DNA of 64,000 bases from CAYVLA01 sp964549615 [NCBI: uncultured Thermococci archaeon] (GCA_964549615.1 CAZJVP010000048.1:1-64000), one strand, 5' to 3'. Numbered from the stretch's first letter, positions 1 through 9,238 are shown. Translations and numbers: made by a program. The notes: generated by a model not told the origin, from the letters alone.

Positions 1-276
1 ATCGAGCGAACGGCTTGTACCTGGACAGTCGCCTCATATGTCCGTTCCTTCTCCCTGCAACATCTTCCCTGCCTGAAAGCATCGTGACCGCTCGAAGGTA
101 CACCAAATGCGATCAGATCGGTTGGCCAATCGACGCGACGCCGGGCCTTGAAAAATGCTCGTCCCTCCACCGTCCCGCGTGTGATAGGCTCGCGCGAATC
201 CTCAAGGCAGCCGTATCGACAACTGAGCGGCGGAACGACCGACAGTGTTCCTCTCGTGGCCTCCCAGTTCAAGGTG

Positions 277-825
277 CTACAACCCGATCAGGGTCACGAA
301 CTCATCTGGATCGACGAAGGAACTGCCCGTTATCTCTCTCAGCCTCTTCTTCCTTTGCAGGAAATCTGCATCCCCTGTGACGAAGAACCGAATCTCTTCG
401 TCAAGCAACCTGCGTGCACAGATCAAGGAAGCGATGTGCATGCAGTCAAGCGTCCTCAACCCGACGTTGTAAGTCAAGTTCAGAGCGCCGTGCAGCAGTG
501 CCGGCATGCGGACGCTCTTCCCCTCCGAGAGCAACTGAACGTCATCCAAGGGGTCGACGAACACCAAGTTCAACCTCATGAGCCTCTTGATCAATGCCGA
601 AATGACCCTGCCCCTGTCTTGCACGCCTAGCTCGTGCAGTGAGCCCGATCTAGTCTCGATGCTACGACTTGTTACGGACGCGACTTCCAAGATAGCTAGC
701 GAGGATGTGCATCCTCGAAGTCCTTCTTTTCCTAACTCCCTCACGATTTTCTGGCAGCTGCTGTGATACGGGTCATCAGGCTTGAATCTCGCGAGGAAGA
801 CGTTGGTGTCCATGTAGGAAATCAT
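277..825 (-). CDS. VapC-like PIN-domain toxin
   Basis: A 182-residue PIN-domain protein, probably a metal-dependent ribonuclease toxin. The acidic residues expected of the PIN active site are visible: D6 in YMDTNVFLARF, E47 in AILEVAS, D127 in LRTLDCMHIA, and D152/D154 in FVTGDADF. The length is at the upper end for VapC toxins. The start overlaps the end of the upstream ribbon-helix-helix gene by 4 bp (ATGA), the usual coupling of a VapB antitoxin and its VapC toxin. The family assignment rests on these motifs; the RNA target cannot be inferred. No convincing gene was found in bases 1-276 beyond its 3' end. Confidence 0.85.
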   Translation of the reverse strand: MISYMDTNVFLARFKPDDPYHSSCQKIVRELGKEGLRGCTSSLAILEVASVTSRSIETRSGSLHELGVQDRGRVISALIKRLMRLNLVFVDPLDDVQLLSEGKSVRMPALLHGALNLTYNVGLRTLDCMHIASLICARRLLDEEIRFFVTGDADFLQRKKRLREITGSSFVDPDEFVTLIGL

Positions 826-1091
826 CGGCCGCGACCTTCCGCAACGATCTCCGCTGCAGTCCTCTTCCCGCAGAAGAGACCTGCACAGATCTTTTCAAGC
901 TCGTCATCGTCGATGTCCGCCTCGGACCACTTCTCGGCTTCAGCGTCTAGGAACAGCTCGGGGTGTCTGTCTATGTAGTCTTCTGTCATGGTCCTTAGGG
1001 CCTCGCTGCGGTTCTTGAAGATCCCCCTGCGGACAAGATCGTCTACCTTTCGAACGAGGTCTTGTTCGAATCTGGCGTTTATGATTTCCAC
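822..1091 (-). CDS. VapB-like ribbon-helix-helix antitoxin, leaderless GTG start
   Basis: An 89-residue protein whose N-terminal half reads NARFEQDLVRKVDDLVRRG followed by IFKNRSEALRTMTEDYI, a typical MetJ/Arc/CopG ribbon-helix-helix domain. The acidic C-terminal half probably wraps the PIN toxin encoded directly downstream with a 4-bp overlap. The open frame extends up to 1208, but I place the start at GTG 1091. A TATA-like box at 1111-1121 lies about 25 nt upstream of this codon, so transcription would begin at or next to it, and the RHH strand then sits at the N-terminus as expected. Likely autoregulated by the VapBC complex. Confidence 0.75.
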   Translation of the reverse strand: MEIINARFEQDLVRKVDDLVRRGIFKNRSEALRTMTEDYIDRHPELFLDAEAEKWSEADIDDDELEKICAGLFCGKRTAAEIVAEGRGR

Positions 1092-1110
1092 AAGATCCGA
1101 TTGGCTGCGT

Positions 1111-1121
1111 AAGATAAATAT
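1111..1121 (-). promoter_or_regulatory. TATA box of the vapBC-like pair
   Basis: On the minus strand the stretch reads GTAAGATATTTATCTT, with an archaeal TATA core (ATATTTATC) centred about 25 nt before GTG 1091. The sequence is also partly palindromic, so it could double as an operator for the RHH protein. Confidence 0.5.
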
Positions 1122-1451
1122 CTTACGCTCACGCTTTAGCACGGCATACGGAGGGCTTGCTGGCAGGATGGGCCGCCGATAGGAATGGGATTCATCAATC
1201 GGGTTCATCAGAAGGTTCCTTAGGTGATCCTCCCCATCGCAAAGAACTCCGGGTTACCCCTGAGGAACGTCGTCCTCACGGTCAACACCGCTTACAATGT
1301 CACGGGAAACTGCAGCCTCAAGTCCCACACCGAGCCAACAGAATGAACGACCCATGCTTGCCGAGCTATGACTTCATCGCTCTGGCGGGAAATCCAAACC
1401 ATTATCTCTTCCGAACGCGGTCAAAAAGAACCAATCCAGGGGAGAGGTAGG

Positions 1452-3161
1452 TTGAACAGGAACGGCTGTGGGGTCGCCGCTGCCGTATGTAGTCTGGTTG
1501 CGGTGGCAGTCATGATGACCTACGTTGGAGCAGCTGCCCAGCTCAGGGTCAAGTGGGTGTTCAATGCCACTCAGGGCTTGGAGAGCCCTGTTAGTAGTGG
1601 ACACCAAGGATGCCAGACGGTCTGGGATATTGACGAAGACGGGATTGATGAGATCATCTTTGGGACGCCCTGGGGAGACAGCAAGAGGCTCTGGTGCATT
1701 GGGGCAGATGGCGCATTCAAATGGAGCTATCCGCCCATGGACTTGGACGGCCTTCCGGGATACTGGATAAGCAAGGTGTCCCTGGTCGATGTGAACAGGG
1801 ACGGCAGATACGAGCTGTGTTTTGCCGGAGGAGGAAGGCTTCATGCTCTCGACGGCGAAGGGCGAATCATCTGGACCTGGGACAACCCTAACGTTGGCGC
1901 GGACATACCTGGACCTCCACAGGCCCACGACATCGATGGGGACGGCTTCGTCGATTTCTTTGTCGCCGACGAGACGGGCTACCTGTATAGGCTGAACTAC
2001 GAAGGCCACCTCGTCTGGTCGTCGCACCTGTGCAGCAACGCCGTAGGCCAACCGACCATAGCCGACATAGATCGGGACGGAGGCTGTGAACTGGTGGTGG
2101 CAAGCTGGGATGGGTGCCTCTACTGCTTGGACGCTGGGACTGGAAGGGAGGAGTGGAGGTTCCACACGTCGGCCAACATCAGGAGCCCGCCCATTGTTGC
2201 CGACGTCAACAAGGACAGTGAATACGAAGCGCTTGTCTGGAGCGAAGGTTCCTTGAGCGACGCTCCCTTGAGCGAAGGCGGTACCCTGTTCTGCATAAGC
2301 TTCTACGGGACTGAGATTTGGAGTCTCAGATTGCCGGGGAAAGACCGTACCGGTCTCGTGCAGCAAGTGATGCCGTCAATAGCTGATTTCGACGGCGATG
2401 GAAGCATGGACATGGCGATCATGGCATCTGCCTACCTAGGGCAGATCTCCAATGTCTCATCGACTGACGGCAACGTGGGGTACATCATAAGTGTCTATGG
2501 ACATGACAACAGCGTGTACGTGATAGACATTGGTGGAACGGTTCCCAGGGTGAAGTATGCCCTCAACTTCACGGAGATGAGCCTGAAGGGAATGATTCCG
2601 CGCGCAACTTCCCATTCCTTTTCGTCCTGCCAGTCCCAGCTGGTCGCAGACATCGATGGTGATAACAGGCAGGAGATTCTGTGGCTCGCTCCGTACCCGA
2701 TCGTCACGGATGCGGCGACAGGTGCTGTCGAGGCCTACTACGTCAGCGCTGACGCGGTTTGGGACGGCCCAGGACAGAGGAACGGAGGGTGGTGGGGAGA
2801 TGTCGATAAGGATAGGAGGTCCGAGTGGATCTGTGGGGCAGGTGCGGCATACTGCAGTTTTCTGACGGGCTGCCGTCAGCAGACGGGGGTCTACTGTCTG
2901 ACCTTGGACGGAAAGTTTCCGGCCCAATCGCCGTGGCCCGAGTACTACCATAGTGCCTGCCCAGCCGAATACCAGAACCTGCAAGACTGGTTGGGCCTGA
3001 AGGCTGCCTACTCGAACTCCCTCTGGTTTCCCATGGATGAGCTCCTCTTGGCAGGGTTCCTGTCTCTAGCTGCCCTGGGCTCGGTGCGCCGATCGTGTCG
3101 TCGAAATGCTAGTCACAGTCCAAGTCTTGCGGTTCAGCCCCAACTTCTACGCCAACTATAG
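1452..3161 (+). CDS. FG-GAP/VCBS repeat surface protein (copy 1)
   Basis: A secreted beta-propeller protein of about 569 residues. I choose TTG 1452 because AGGGGAGAGG lies just upstream and the product then begins with a clean signal peptide (NRNGCGVAAAVCSLVAVAVM, then cleavage near AAA-QL). Repeated acidic turns such as DIDEDGIDE, DVNRDGRYE, DIDGDGFVD, DIDRDGGCE, DFDGDGSMD and DIDGDNRQE are calcium-binding FG-GAP repeats. The C-terminus has a hydrophobic stretch (LLLAGFLSLAALGSV) followed by an arginine-rich tail, as in membrane-anchored or sorted surface proteins. The first ~90 mature residues match the FG-GAP protein at 55517-56974 (shared RVKWxFNxT and similar blade layout), so they are paralogues. 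The next gene, a GATase1-like membrane protein, lies 97 bp downstream on the same strand. Confidence 0.8.
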   Translation: MNRNGCGVAAAVCSLVAVAVMMTYVGAAAQLRVKWVFNATQGLESPVSSGHQGCQTVWDIDEDGIDEIIFGTPWGDSKRLWCIGADGAFKWSYPPMDLDGLPGYWISKVSLVDVNRDGRYELCFAGGGRLHALDGEGRIIWTWDNPNVGADIPGPPQAHDIDGDGFVDFFVADETGYLYRLNYEGHLVWSSHLCSNAVGQPTIADIDRDGGCELVVASWDGCLYCLDAGTGREEWRFHTSANIRSPPIVADVNKDSEYEALVWSEGSLSDAPLSEGGTLFCISFYGTEIWSLRLPGKDRTGLVQQVMPSIADFDGDGSMDMAIMASAYLGQISNVSSTDGNVGYIISVYGHDNSVYVIDIGGTVPRVKYALNFTEMSLKGMIPRATSHSFSSCQSQLVADIDGDNRQEILWLAPYPIVTDAATGAVEAYYVSADAVWDGPGQRNGGWWGDVDKDRRSEWICGAGAAYCSFLTGCRQQTGVYCLTLDGKFPAQSPWPEYYHSACPAEYQNLQDWLGLKAAYSNSLWFPMDELLLAGFLSLAALGSVRRSCRRNASHSPSLAVQPQLLRQL

Positions 3162-3258
3162 CCACGGGCAAAGCTTTATCCTCCAGCCCAGAAGCGAATC
3201 CGACCGACGGAAGCGACCCTCCCCAACGCTTGACCAGCTGAATGAGGTTTGCCGATCC

Positions 3259-4464
3259 ATGCGCTCGGAATGGCTGTCCTTCAAGCGGCTCCTTTCCTTA
3301 TCCTTGATCTGCCTGGCGTTCCTGCCGAGCGCCCTTGGCGACGGGGACACAAGGAGGGCCAGTCTGCTGTTGGTTGGGGATATCTTTCCCTGTCCCGTGA
3401 TAGTGCTGTGCGAATCGGATCCGCTGTACCAGTACTTACCGATACAGACCAGGGAGATACCCGCGACGGAGGCCCAGCGGTACATCAGACTCTACTTCCC
3501 AAGGACCAGGGACGAGCTCTACGGCTATGGGGTCCTATTCTTCGTGGACCCGGACATGGACCCCTTCACCGGCCAACAGGTCGCGGCGATGCTGGACTCA
3601 GTCGCCAAGGGGCACTCGGGGACCTTCTGGACCTTCGGTCCCCACTACTCAAGCGTCGTCGCATCCGCGCTCGAGGCGGTGGTGCCCCACGAGATGTCGC
3701 ACGAGTTCAAGCAGTGGTCGTGGGGCAATGACTTCTACACCGTCAAGTTCAGAAGGAACCTCCCGCCCGTATTCACCTCATTCATCGACCTCGGGCTGGA
3801 GAAGGTCAGGGCCTACGGATGTGGGCAGACCGTGCCGAGGCCGGGTTCAACCGTCTGGGGCGACCTAGTCCCATTCGGTTGGCCCTGGATGACTTCCTGG
3901 AGGTACGGGGGAAACGGGGGCGTCTGCTGGGTGGCCGCCGATGACCTCGACCATCCCTGGTGGAGCGGAGAGACCTATGGCTTTTGCGAGAACAAGTATG
4001 CGATAGATGTCCTGGCGAACATCATTACTTACACGGTCGGAGGCAAGCTGCCCGACGATGTCTTGGTGCCAATCCGGATTCGCAGGGAGTTCCTCGACTA
4101 CAGGAGCGGAAAGAGCTTGTTCGTCTCGATCCTGGAGTTCGTGGAGAAATTCGGGGCTGGCACGAACCAACTCTATGAAGACTTCTCAAGGATCGATGCC
4201 GGCCTCGTCGGCCAGGCAAAGGCCTTCTACGTAGATGGCGACTACGATCAGGCCCTGGCGGCCATCAGGCAGGGTAACGAGGAGGTGAAGGCCCTCTGCG
4301 ACAAGGCGTTGGAAGCCAGGAAAAGGGCCTTGCTCTGGATCTTCCTGATCGAGTGGCTCGCGGTTTCCGGCACGAGCATGCTAGCGGGCTTCATGGTCTG
4401 GACGCTGATGGTGAAAAGGAGGATGTACCGGGAAGTGACGACCACCAGGCTTATCGCGAGGTGA
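3259..4464 (+). CDS. Membrane-anchored GATase1-like protein, paralogue A
   Basis: A 401-residue protein, first of four paralogues in this window. ATG 3259 gives a signal peptide (KRLLSLSLICLAFLPSALG). An extracytoplasmic domain follows that resembles the class-I glutamine-amidotransferase-like fold (PF07090/ThuA type), without an obvious catalytic cysteine-histidine pair. Then comes a helical, coiled-coil-like stretch (about residues 300-350). Near the C-terminus is the family's conserved module, ALLWIFLIEWLAVSGTSML followed by AGFMVWTLMVKRRMYREV: one transmembrane helix and a short basic cytoplasmic tail. It lies 97 bp after an FG-GAP gene. Function is unknown; the topology (large domain outside, short tail inside) is inferred. 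Confidence 0.75.
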   Translation: MRSEWLSFKRLLSLSLICLAFLPSALGDGDTRRASLLLVGDIFPCPVIVLCESDPLYQYLPIQTREIPATEAQRYIRLYFPRTRDELYGYGVLFFVDPDMDPFTGQQVAAMLDSVAKGHSGTFWTFGPHYSSVVASALEAVVPHEMSHEFKQWSWGNDFYTVKFRRNLPPVFTSFIDLGLEKVRAYGCGQTVPRPGSTVWGDLVPFGWPWMTSWRYGGNGGVCWVAADDLDHPWWSGETYGFCENKYAIDVLANIITYTVGGKLPDDVLVPIRIRREFLDYRSGKSLFVSILEFVEKFGAGTNQLYEDFSRIDAGLVGQAKAFYVDGDYDQALAAIRQGNEEVKALCDKALEARKRALLWIFLIEWLAVSGTSMLAGFMVWTLMVKRRMYREVTTTRLIAR

Positions 4465-4488
4465 TGCCTCCTCGAGATCCGCAGCCCC

Positions 4489-5283
4489 CTAGGCGGCGCG
4501 GGCGTGTTCCCTCCAGGCCAGAAGCTCCTTCTCCTCGACCCCTCCGGTCATCTCGATGAAGGCCTCCTCCAGCGTCCTCTTTCCGGTCCGGGCGATGATC
4601 TCCTCCACCGTCCCTAGGGCAATCAGCCTGCCCTGGTTGATGATGCCAATCCGGTCGCACAGCTCCTCCACGATGGGCAGGATGTGGCTGCAGACGAAGA
4701 TGGTCTTGCCGGCCTGGTCGGCGAGTTCCTTGATCAGATCCTTGACCATGAGGGCGGCCCTTGGATCGAGGGTGGAGGTTGGCTCATCCAAGAACAGGAT
4801 CGGCGGATCGTGCACCAGTGCCGCCGCCAGCAGGACCTTCTGCTTCATCCCCCGGCTGTATCCCTCCAGCAAATCGTTGCGCCTCTCCGACAGCCCGAAA
4901 AGCTCGAGCAGGTTCTGGATCCTGTCCGGCACGATCTCCCTGGGCACGTCGTAGAGGGCTGCCATGAACTCGAGGAATTCGTAGGCGCTTAGCTTCTCGT
5001 ACAGCCCGGGAGATTCGGCCAGAAGGCCCGTCACCCGCTTGACCTCGTTGGGCTCCTTGAGGATGTCATGCCCTCCAACCATGGCAGTTCCGGAGGTCGG
5101 CTTGATTATGCAGTTGAGGAGACGGACGGTCGTGGTCTTCCCCGCACCGTTCGGGCCAAGCAGCCCGAAGGTCTCGCCCTCGTATACCTCGAGGTTGAGA
5201 TGATCCACAGCCCTTATCTCCCCGCGTTTACCATAGTACTTACAGAGGTCCACCGTCCGAGCCACCACGTTCATGCGTCGCAC
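4489..5283 (-). CDS. Orphan ABC transporter ATPase (CcmA/NatA type)
   Basis: A 264-residue ATP-binding subunit of an ABC-2-type exporter. Walker A is GLLGPNGAGKTT, the signature YSRGMKQKVLLAAAL, Walker B PPILFLDEPTSTLD, and the switch histidine lies in FVCSHI. The frame opens at GTG 5283; ATG 5274 (third codon further in, after GGCGGGTG) is an equally good start. A TATA-like GATAAATAGG lies about 40 nt upstream. No permease gene is adjacent: downstream is the convergent GATase1-like gene 24 bp away, upstream a divergent GH4 gene. It must therefore pair with a permease encoded elsewhere; its substrate cannot be told. Confidence 0.9.
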   Translation of the reverse strand: MRRMNVVARTVDLCKYYGKRGEIRAVDHLNLEVYEGETFGLLGPNGAGKTTTVRLLNCIIKPTSGTAMVGGHDILKEPNEVKRVTGLLAESPGLYEKLSAYEFLEFMAALYDVPREIVPDRIQNLLELFGLSERRNDLLEGYSRGMKQKVLLAAALVHDPPILFLDEPTSTLDPRAALMVKDLIKELADQAGKTIFVCSHILPIVEELCDRIGIINQGRLIALGTVEEIIARTGKRTLEEAFIEMTGGVEEKELLAWREHARAA

Positions 5284-5553
5284 CCGCCTGTTGCGGCTGG
5301 CCTTTGGCGCCTATTTATCCCTCACAAGCCCCATCCTCTTATAGTACTCCAAATACCCATGCCGGTCCACCGAGGGTTGGCCTGGTCCGGCAATCTTCAA
5401 ACGAGAATAGCTCATGGGAGGCAGAGGTCCTGTCCTCCGCCTCCCGGTACTGGCCACCTTCACGGCGAACCCCGCCGCAAAAATCCCAGCCTCACCAAGA
5501 CCCGCCAGCCAGCCTGACAAAGATTATTCAGCGGCCGATGAGGGCGCGACGCC

Positions 5554-7008
5554 ATGCCGATCAAGATAGCGATGATCGGGGCGGGCAGCATTCTCTTCAC
5601 GCGACGGCTCATCCAGGATGTCCTCACCGTTCCGGAGCTGGAGGATGCCGAGTTCGCCCTGACCGACATCAACGAACGAAACCTGGGCATGGTCTACCAG
5701 CTTGTGAAGCGCGACGTACAAGCGAACGGGAAGCCGGCCAAGTTGGTGGCAACCCTCAACCGTCGCGAGGCACTCGAAGGGGCCGACTACGTATTCTGCA
5801 CAGTTCGCGTCGGTGGCCTTGAGGCATTCCAGCTCGACATCGATATCCCTCTCGAATACGGCGTTGACCAGTGCGTCGGCGACACGTTGTGCGTCGGCGG
5901 GATCACGTACGCCCAGCGTTCGATCCCCGCGCTATTGGAATTCTGCCAGGATATCCGGGAGGTCGCGGCTCCCGATTGCCTCCTCATGAACTACGCAAAC
6001 CCCATGGCGATGAACACCTGGGCATGCGTGAAGTACGGCCGGGTACGGACGGTGGGGCTCTGCCACGGGATCCAGGGCGGCATACGACAGATCGCAGACG
6101 TGCTCCATGTCCCTGCAAAGGAACTGGATGTCATCTGCGCCGGAATCAACCATCAGGCATGGTTCATCTCTGTGAAGCACGAGGGCAAGGAGCTCACCGG
6201 AAGGCTTCTCCCAGCGTTCGAGCGACACCCCGTGTACCGGAGGACCGAGAAGGTGCGCATAGATATGCTCCGCCGGTTCGGCTACTATACCACCGAGAGC
6301 AACGGCCATGTCTCGGAGTACGTTCCCTGGTACAGGAAGCGGCCACGGGAGATCCGCAAGTGGATCGACCTGAGCTCCTGGATCAACGGGGAAACGGGAG
6401 GGTTCCTGCGCGTCTGCATCGAGTCGCGGAACTGGTTTGAGACGGACTTCCCGAAATGGCTTAAGGCCGATCCGCCGAGGTACAGCCCCGAGAAACGGTC
6501 AAGCGAACACGGATCCTACATCATCGAGGCACTGGAGACCGGGCGCACATATCGCGGCTACTTCAACGTGCTCAACAGGGGAATAATCACCAACCTCCCC
6601 GACGACTGTATCGTCGAGGCCCCAGGTTACGTTGACCGGAATGGAATCAACATGCCGATCGTCGGGGATCTGCCACTTGCGTGCGCCGCGACCTGCAACG
6701 CGAGCGTCCAGGTGCAGAGGATGGCGGTCGAGGCCGCGGTGCACGGGGATGTCACCCTGCTCAAACAGGCTGCCCTGCATGATCCGCTTACGGCCGCGGT
6801 GTGCAACCCGCCCGAGATATGGCAGATGATCGACCGAATGCTCGTTGCCCAGGCCAAGTGGCTGCCCCAATACGGAAAGGAGATCCCGAAGGCCAGGCGG
6901 AGGCTGGCCTCCCAGAAGAACCTCGGCACGAGATCCAACCGGGGAGCCGCCCGACTCAAGATAAGGACCGTTGACCAGATGAGGCGCAGCGCGAAGGCGC
7001 GCAGATAG
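5554..7008 (+). CDS. Glycoside hydrolase family 4 (alpha-galactosidase/glucuronidase-like)
   Basis: A 484-residue GH4 enzyme. GH4 enzymes cleave glycosides by an NAD+- and Mn2+-dependent redox mechanism. The N-terminus has the Rossmann motif IAMIGAGSILFTRRLIQDVL. Family landmarks follow: NYANPMAMNTWA, the metal-binding Cys/His region VGLCHGIQGG, and GINHQAWF. The sequence is closer to the unphosphorylated-substrate branch (alpha-galactosidase or alpha-glucuronidase) than to phospho-glucosidases, judging by the CHG motif; the exact sugar is uncertain. A basic tail of about 30 residues extends beyond the catalytic domain. A Gfo/Idh/MocA oxidoreductase follows 233 bp downstream, suggesting sugar catabolism or cofactor-linked sugar remodelling. 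Confidence 0.85.
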   Translation: MPIKIAMIGAGSILFTRRLIQDVLTVPELEDAEFALTDINERNLGMVYQLVKRDVQANGKPAKLVATLNRREALEGADYVFCTVRVGGLEAFQLDIDIPLEYGVDQCVGDTLCVGGITYAQRSIPALLEFCQDIREVAAPDCLLMNYANPMAMNTWACVKYGRVRTVGLCHGIQGGIRQIADVLHVPAKELDVICAGINHQAWFISVKHEGKELTGRLLPAFERHPVYRRTEKVRIDMLRRFGYYTTESNGHVSEYVPWYRKRPREIRKWIDLSSWINGETGGFLRVCIESRNWFETDFPKWLKADPPRYSPEKRSSEHGSYIIEALETGRTYRGYFNVLNRGIITNLPDDCIVEAPGYVDRNGINMPIVGDLPLACAATCNASVQVQRMAVEAAVHGDVTLLKQAALHDPLTAAVCNPPEIWQMIDRMLVAQAKWLPQYGKEIPKARRRLASQKNLGTRSNRGAARLKIRTVDQMRRSAKARR

Positions 7009-7241
7009 GGGGGCATCGGCCCTCAGCCATCACTCAGGCCATCCATCCAAGGACGAAGCGCTCCTGCCGAGCGACTTCAAGCAAAGACCGGACGAATTAT
7101 CAAGGAAGCCGGAGGGGTCTTGGCTTCAGTTTGACTTGTGGGCATCCTGTCCAAGCTGCGAGGCCGGGTGCTAGCCTTTGCTTGGACTGGTCCCCACGCC
7201 GATCAGCAAGACATAAGAGGCGCATCGCCGGGCGCTACCAC

Positions 7242-8276
7242 ATGCCAGACTCTTCGAAGGCCAGGAGGGTCAAGGTGGGCGTGATCGGCGTTGGAGCCAT
7301 CGGCAGGCACCATGCCCAGGCATACAGGAACGCACCGGAGGCCGAGTTGGTCGCGATAGCGGACATCGATGAGGGCAGGGCCCGTGCTGCGGCAACCGAG
7401 CTCGGCGTGCCCAACGTCTTCACCGACTACAGGAAGATGCTCAAGATGCCCGGCTTGGAGGCAGTGAGCGTCTGCCTGCCCAACGTCTTGCATGCCCCAG
7501 CATCGATCGCTGCTCTGGAAGCCGGCAAACACGTGTTGTGCGAGAAGCCCCTCGCCACCGATGTCGCGAGCGCGCAGAGGATGGTGAGAGCTTCCAGGAA
7601 GAGCGGGAAGCGGCTGGCGATGTCGCTCAACCTGCGCCATACCGGAAGCGCCCAGATGCTCAAGAAGGCCGCTGAATCGGGGCTGCTCGGCCGCATCTAT
7701 CACGGGAAGGGCGGGATGCTGAGGAATAATGCCATACCGAAGGGCTGGTTCCACCGAAAAGAGTTCGCGGGTGGCGGGCCGCTGCTCGACCTCGGCTCCC
7801 ACATACTGGACGTAACATGGTGGGTTATGGGCAAGCCGAGGCCGGTCTCGGCTTACGGCGCCACTTACGCCGAGTTCGGCCCTAGGGGATTGGGGAAGGG
7901 AGACTGGGGGGTTGGCTACGAGGAGGGCCCCTTCGACGTGGAGGACCTCGCCTTGGGGCTTGTGCGGTTCGAGGGCGGGGAGACGGCCTTCGTGGAGGTA
8001 AGCTGGGCTGTGAACGCCAAGCCGATCACCTACAGTTACGTCTGCGGAACGGAGGGCGGCGCGTCGCTTTACCCAACCTTCGAAACGTTCAGGACGGACG
8101 GCACGCCCCTGACCATGGAACCGCTACAAGATTCGAACCCGCCGGTAAGATTCATCCAAGACCTGCTTGCGGACAGGCCACCCGTCGGGCCGGCCGAGGA
8201 GGGAGTCGTCGTGATGAAGATGCTCGAGGGCATCTACAACTCGGCGGAGACGGGTCGCGAGGTCCGGATACGCTAG
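7242..8276 (+). CDS. Gfo/Idh/MocA family NAD(P)-dependent oxidoreductase
   Basis: A 344-residue dehydrogenase. The N-terminal Rossmann fold shows VKVGVIGVGAIGRHHAQAY, and the family's EKP motif appears as GKHVLCEKPLATD with the catalytic-site lysine. The C-terminal alpha/beta domain contains GGGPLLDLGSHILDVTWW, whose Asp and His are the usual active-site residues. ATG 7242 is chosen because the family alignment begins just after it; the open frame upstream of it has no family sequence. Substrates are typically sugars or inositols. It follows a GH4 glycosidase on the same strand, so joint action on released sugars is plausible but inferred. Confidence 0.88.
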   Translation: MPDSSKARRVKVGVIGVGAIGRHHAQAYRNAPEAELVAIADIDEGRARAAATELGVPNVFTDYRKMLKMPGLEAVSVCLPNVLHAPASIAALEAGKHVLCEKPLATDVASAQRMVRASRKSGKRLAMSLNLRHTGSAQMLKKAAESGLLGRIYHGKGGMLRNNAIPKGWFHRKEFAGGGPLLDLGSHILDVTWWVMGKPRPVSAYGATYAEFGPRGLGKGDWGVGYEEGPFDVEDLALGLVRFEGGETAFVEVSWAVNAKPITYSYVCGTEGGASLYPTFETFRTDGTPLTMEPLQDSNPPVRFIQDLLADRPPVGPAEEGVVVMKMLEGIYNSAETGREVRIR

Positions 8277-8304
8277 CTTAGCCTTGTGAGTCGGTTGCCC
8301 GGAA

Positions 8305-8318
8305 GTCACGGGCGTGAC
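8305..8318. repeat. Short inverted repeat (6 + 2 + 6)
   Basis: GTCACG-GG-CGTGAC lies 29 bp after the stop of the Gfo/Idh/MocA gene. It may be a protein-binding site or part of a terminator hairpin, but no T-run follows it. Confidence 0.35.
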
Positions 8319-8468
8319 ATCTCGGATAGGCGTGCATGTCCGCCCCTTAACGGCCATCTTGTGGTGAGTTGCAATGAGGTTCTTTCCTAAGGAAGGGCCC
8401 ATGGGCGAAGTGACTGTGGGTTGCCTGAGGGGGGCACATGGGTCCCGGGGGAACATTTTTCACTTACG

Positions 8469-8482
8469 GGTTACGCGTAACC
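8469..8482. promoter_or_regulatory. 14-bp perfect palindrome, putative RHH operator
   Basis: GGTTACGCGTAACC is an uninterrupted palindrome ending 8 bp before ATG 8491 of a ribbon-helix-helix gene. A T-rich stretch (ACATTTTTCACTTA) just upstream could be the TATA region. A dimeric regulator bound here would block the promoter, so autoregulation by the downstream gene is likely. Confidence 0.5.
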
Positions 8483-8490
8483 GCGATACA

Positions 8491-9021
8491 ATGCCTGCAG
8501 GAAAGCGCATAGGAAAGAAAATGCCTCACAGAGAGTTGGAGGAGTGGCGAAATCGCTGCATGGAGGCCATGAAGCTGTGGGTGGAGAAGAGTAAGGAGGC
8601 CCTGAGGTGCGGGGAGGACGAGATACCCCCGATACCAGCGCTGCCCCCACTTCCTCCGCTTCAGCATGGCCCGCCAGGTTTCGGCGGAAACCGTGAGCAT
8701 GTTCCCCCCTTCTTCGGCCCGCCGCGGTCCAACGTGGTGGCCTCCAGGATAGACGACGAGGGACTCAAAGTCGTGGACATGCTCGTCGAGGCCGGCCTCT
8801 TCGATACCCGGTCAGAAGCTGTGGCTTATCTGGTGGCCGAAGGCATCAAGGCTCGCAAGGACGTCATCGACCAAGTCTCGGCGGCGCTCGGAGAGATCCG
8901 CGAGATAGCCAAACGAAGAGAGGAGAGGATCGCCAAGCTCAGGGAGCAGATAGGCATCGCCCGCCCGGAGGCCCCCGGCGAAACCCCATACACCAAGGAC
9001 CAGCCCCCGTCGCTGCGCTAA
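8491..9021 (+). CDS. Ribbon-helix-helix regulator with proline-rich linker
   Basis: A 176-residue protein (start ATG 8491; ATG 8521 is an alternative). It has three parts: a basic helical N-terminus (residues 10-45), a low-complexity proline/glycine linker (IPPIPALPPLPPL and PPGFGGNREHVPPFFGPP), and a C-terminal RHH-like domain (NVVASRIDDEGLKVVDMLVE followed by AGLFDTRSEAVAYLVAEGIK) with a charged helix after it. The RHH at the C-terminal side of a long N-terminal extension is unusual, since most RHH regulators carry it at the N-terminus. The palindrome immediately upstream fits a dimeric DNA-binding protein that controls its own gene. The regulon is unknown. Confidence 0.7.
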   Translation: MPAGKRIGKKMPHRELEEWRNRCMEAMKLWVEKSKEALRCGEDEIPPIPALPPLPPLQHGPPGFGGNREHVPPFFGPPRSNVVASRIDDEGLKVVDMLVEAGLFDTRSEAVAYLVAEGIKARKDVIDQVSAALGEIREIAKRREERIAKLREQIGIARPEAPGETPYTKDQPPSLR

Positions 9022-9238
9022 GGCGCGAGCTCAGCCCCAAATTCCGCCTGCCACAGACTCCCATCTGCGTCGATTGGGTGAGGAAAGCACGGAGGAAGGG
9101 GTGACGTTCCTGGACAAGCACAGAAGTGGAGGAGCCGCATCGTGGTTCCAGAGCGTTCCAGCGAACACTTAAGGGCCGTCTCACGCTTAGCAAGGAGGCT
9201 GTGAAGCGCAAGGCGCAAGTCTACTCGGAGGAGACGTT

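Noticed and set aside
148-630. Plus-strand open frame overlapping the PIN-domain gene
   Set aside because: It is antisense to a protein with all PIN motifs and has no recognisable sequence of its own.
1374-2366. Long minus-strand frame opposite FG-GAP copy 1
   Set aside because: Shadow of the GC-rich coding strand; translation has no family features.
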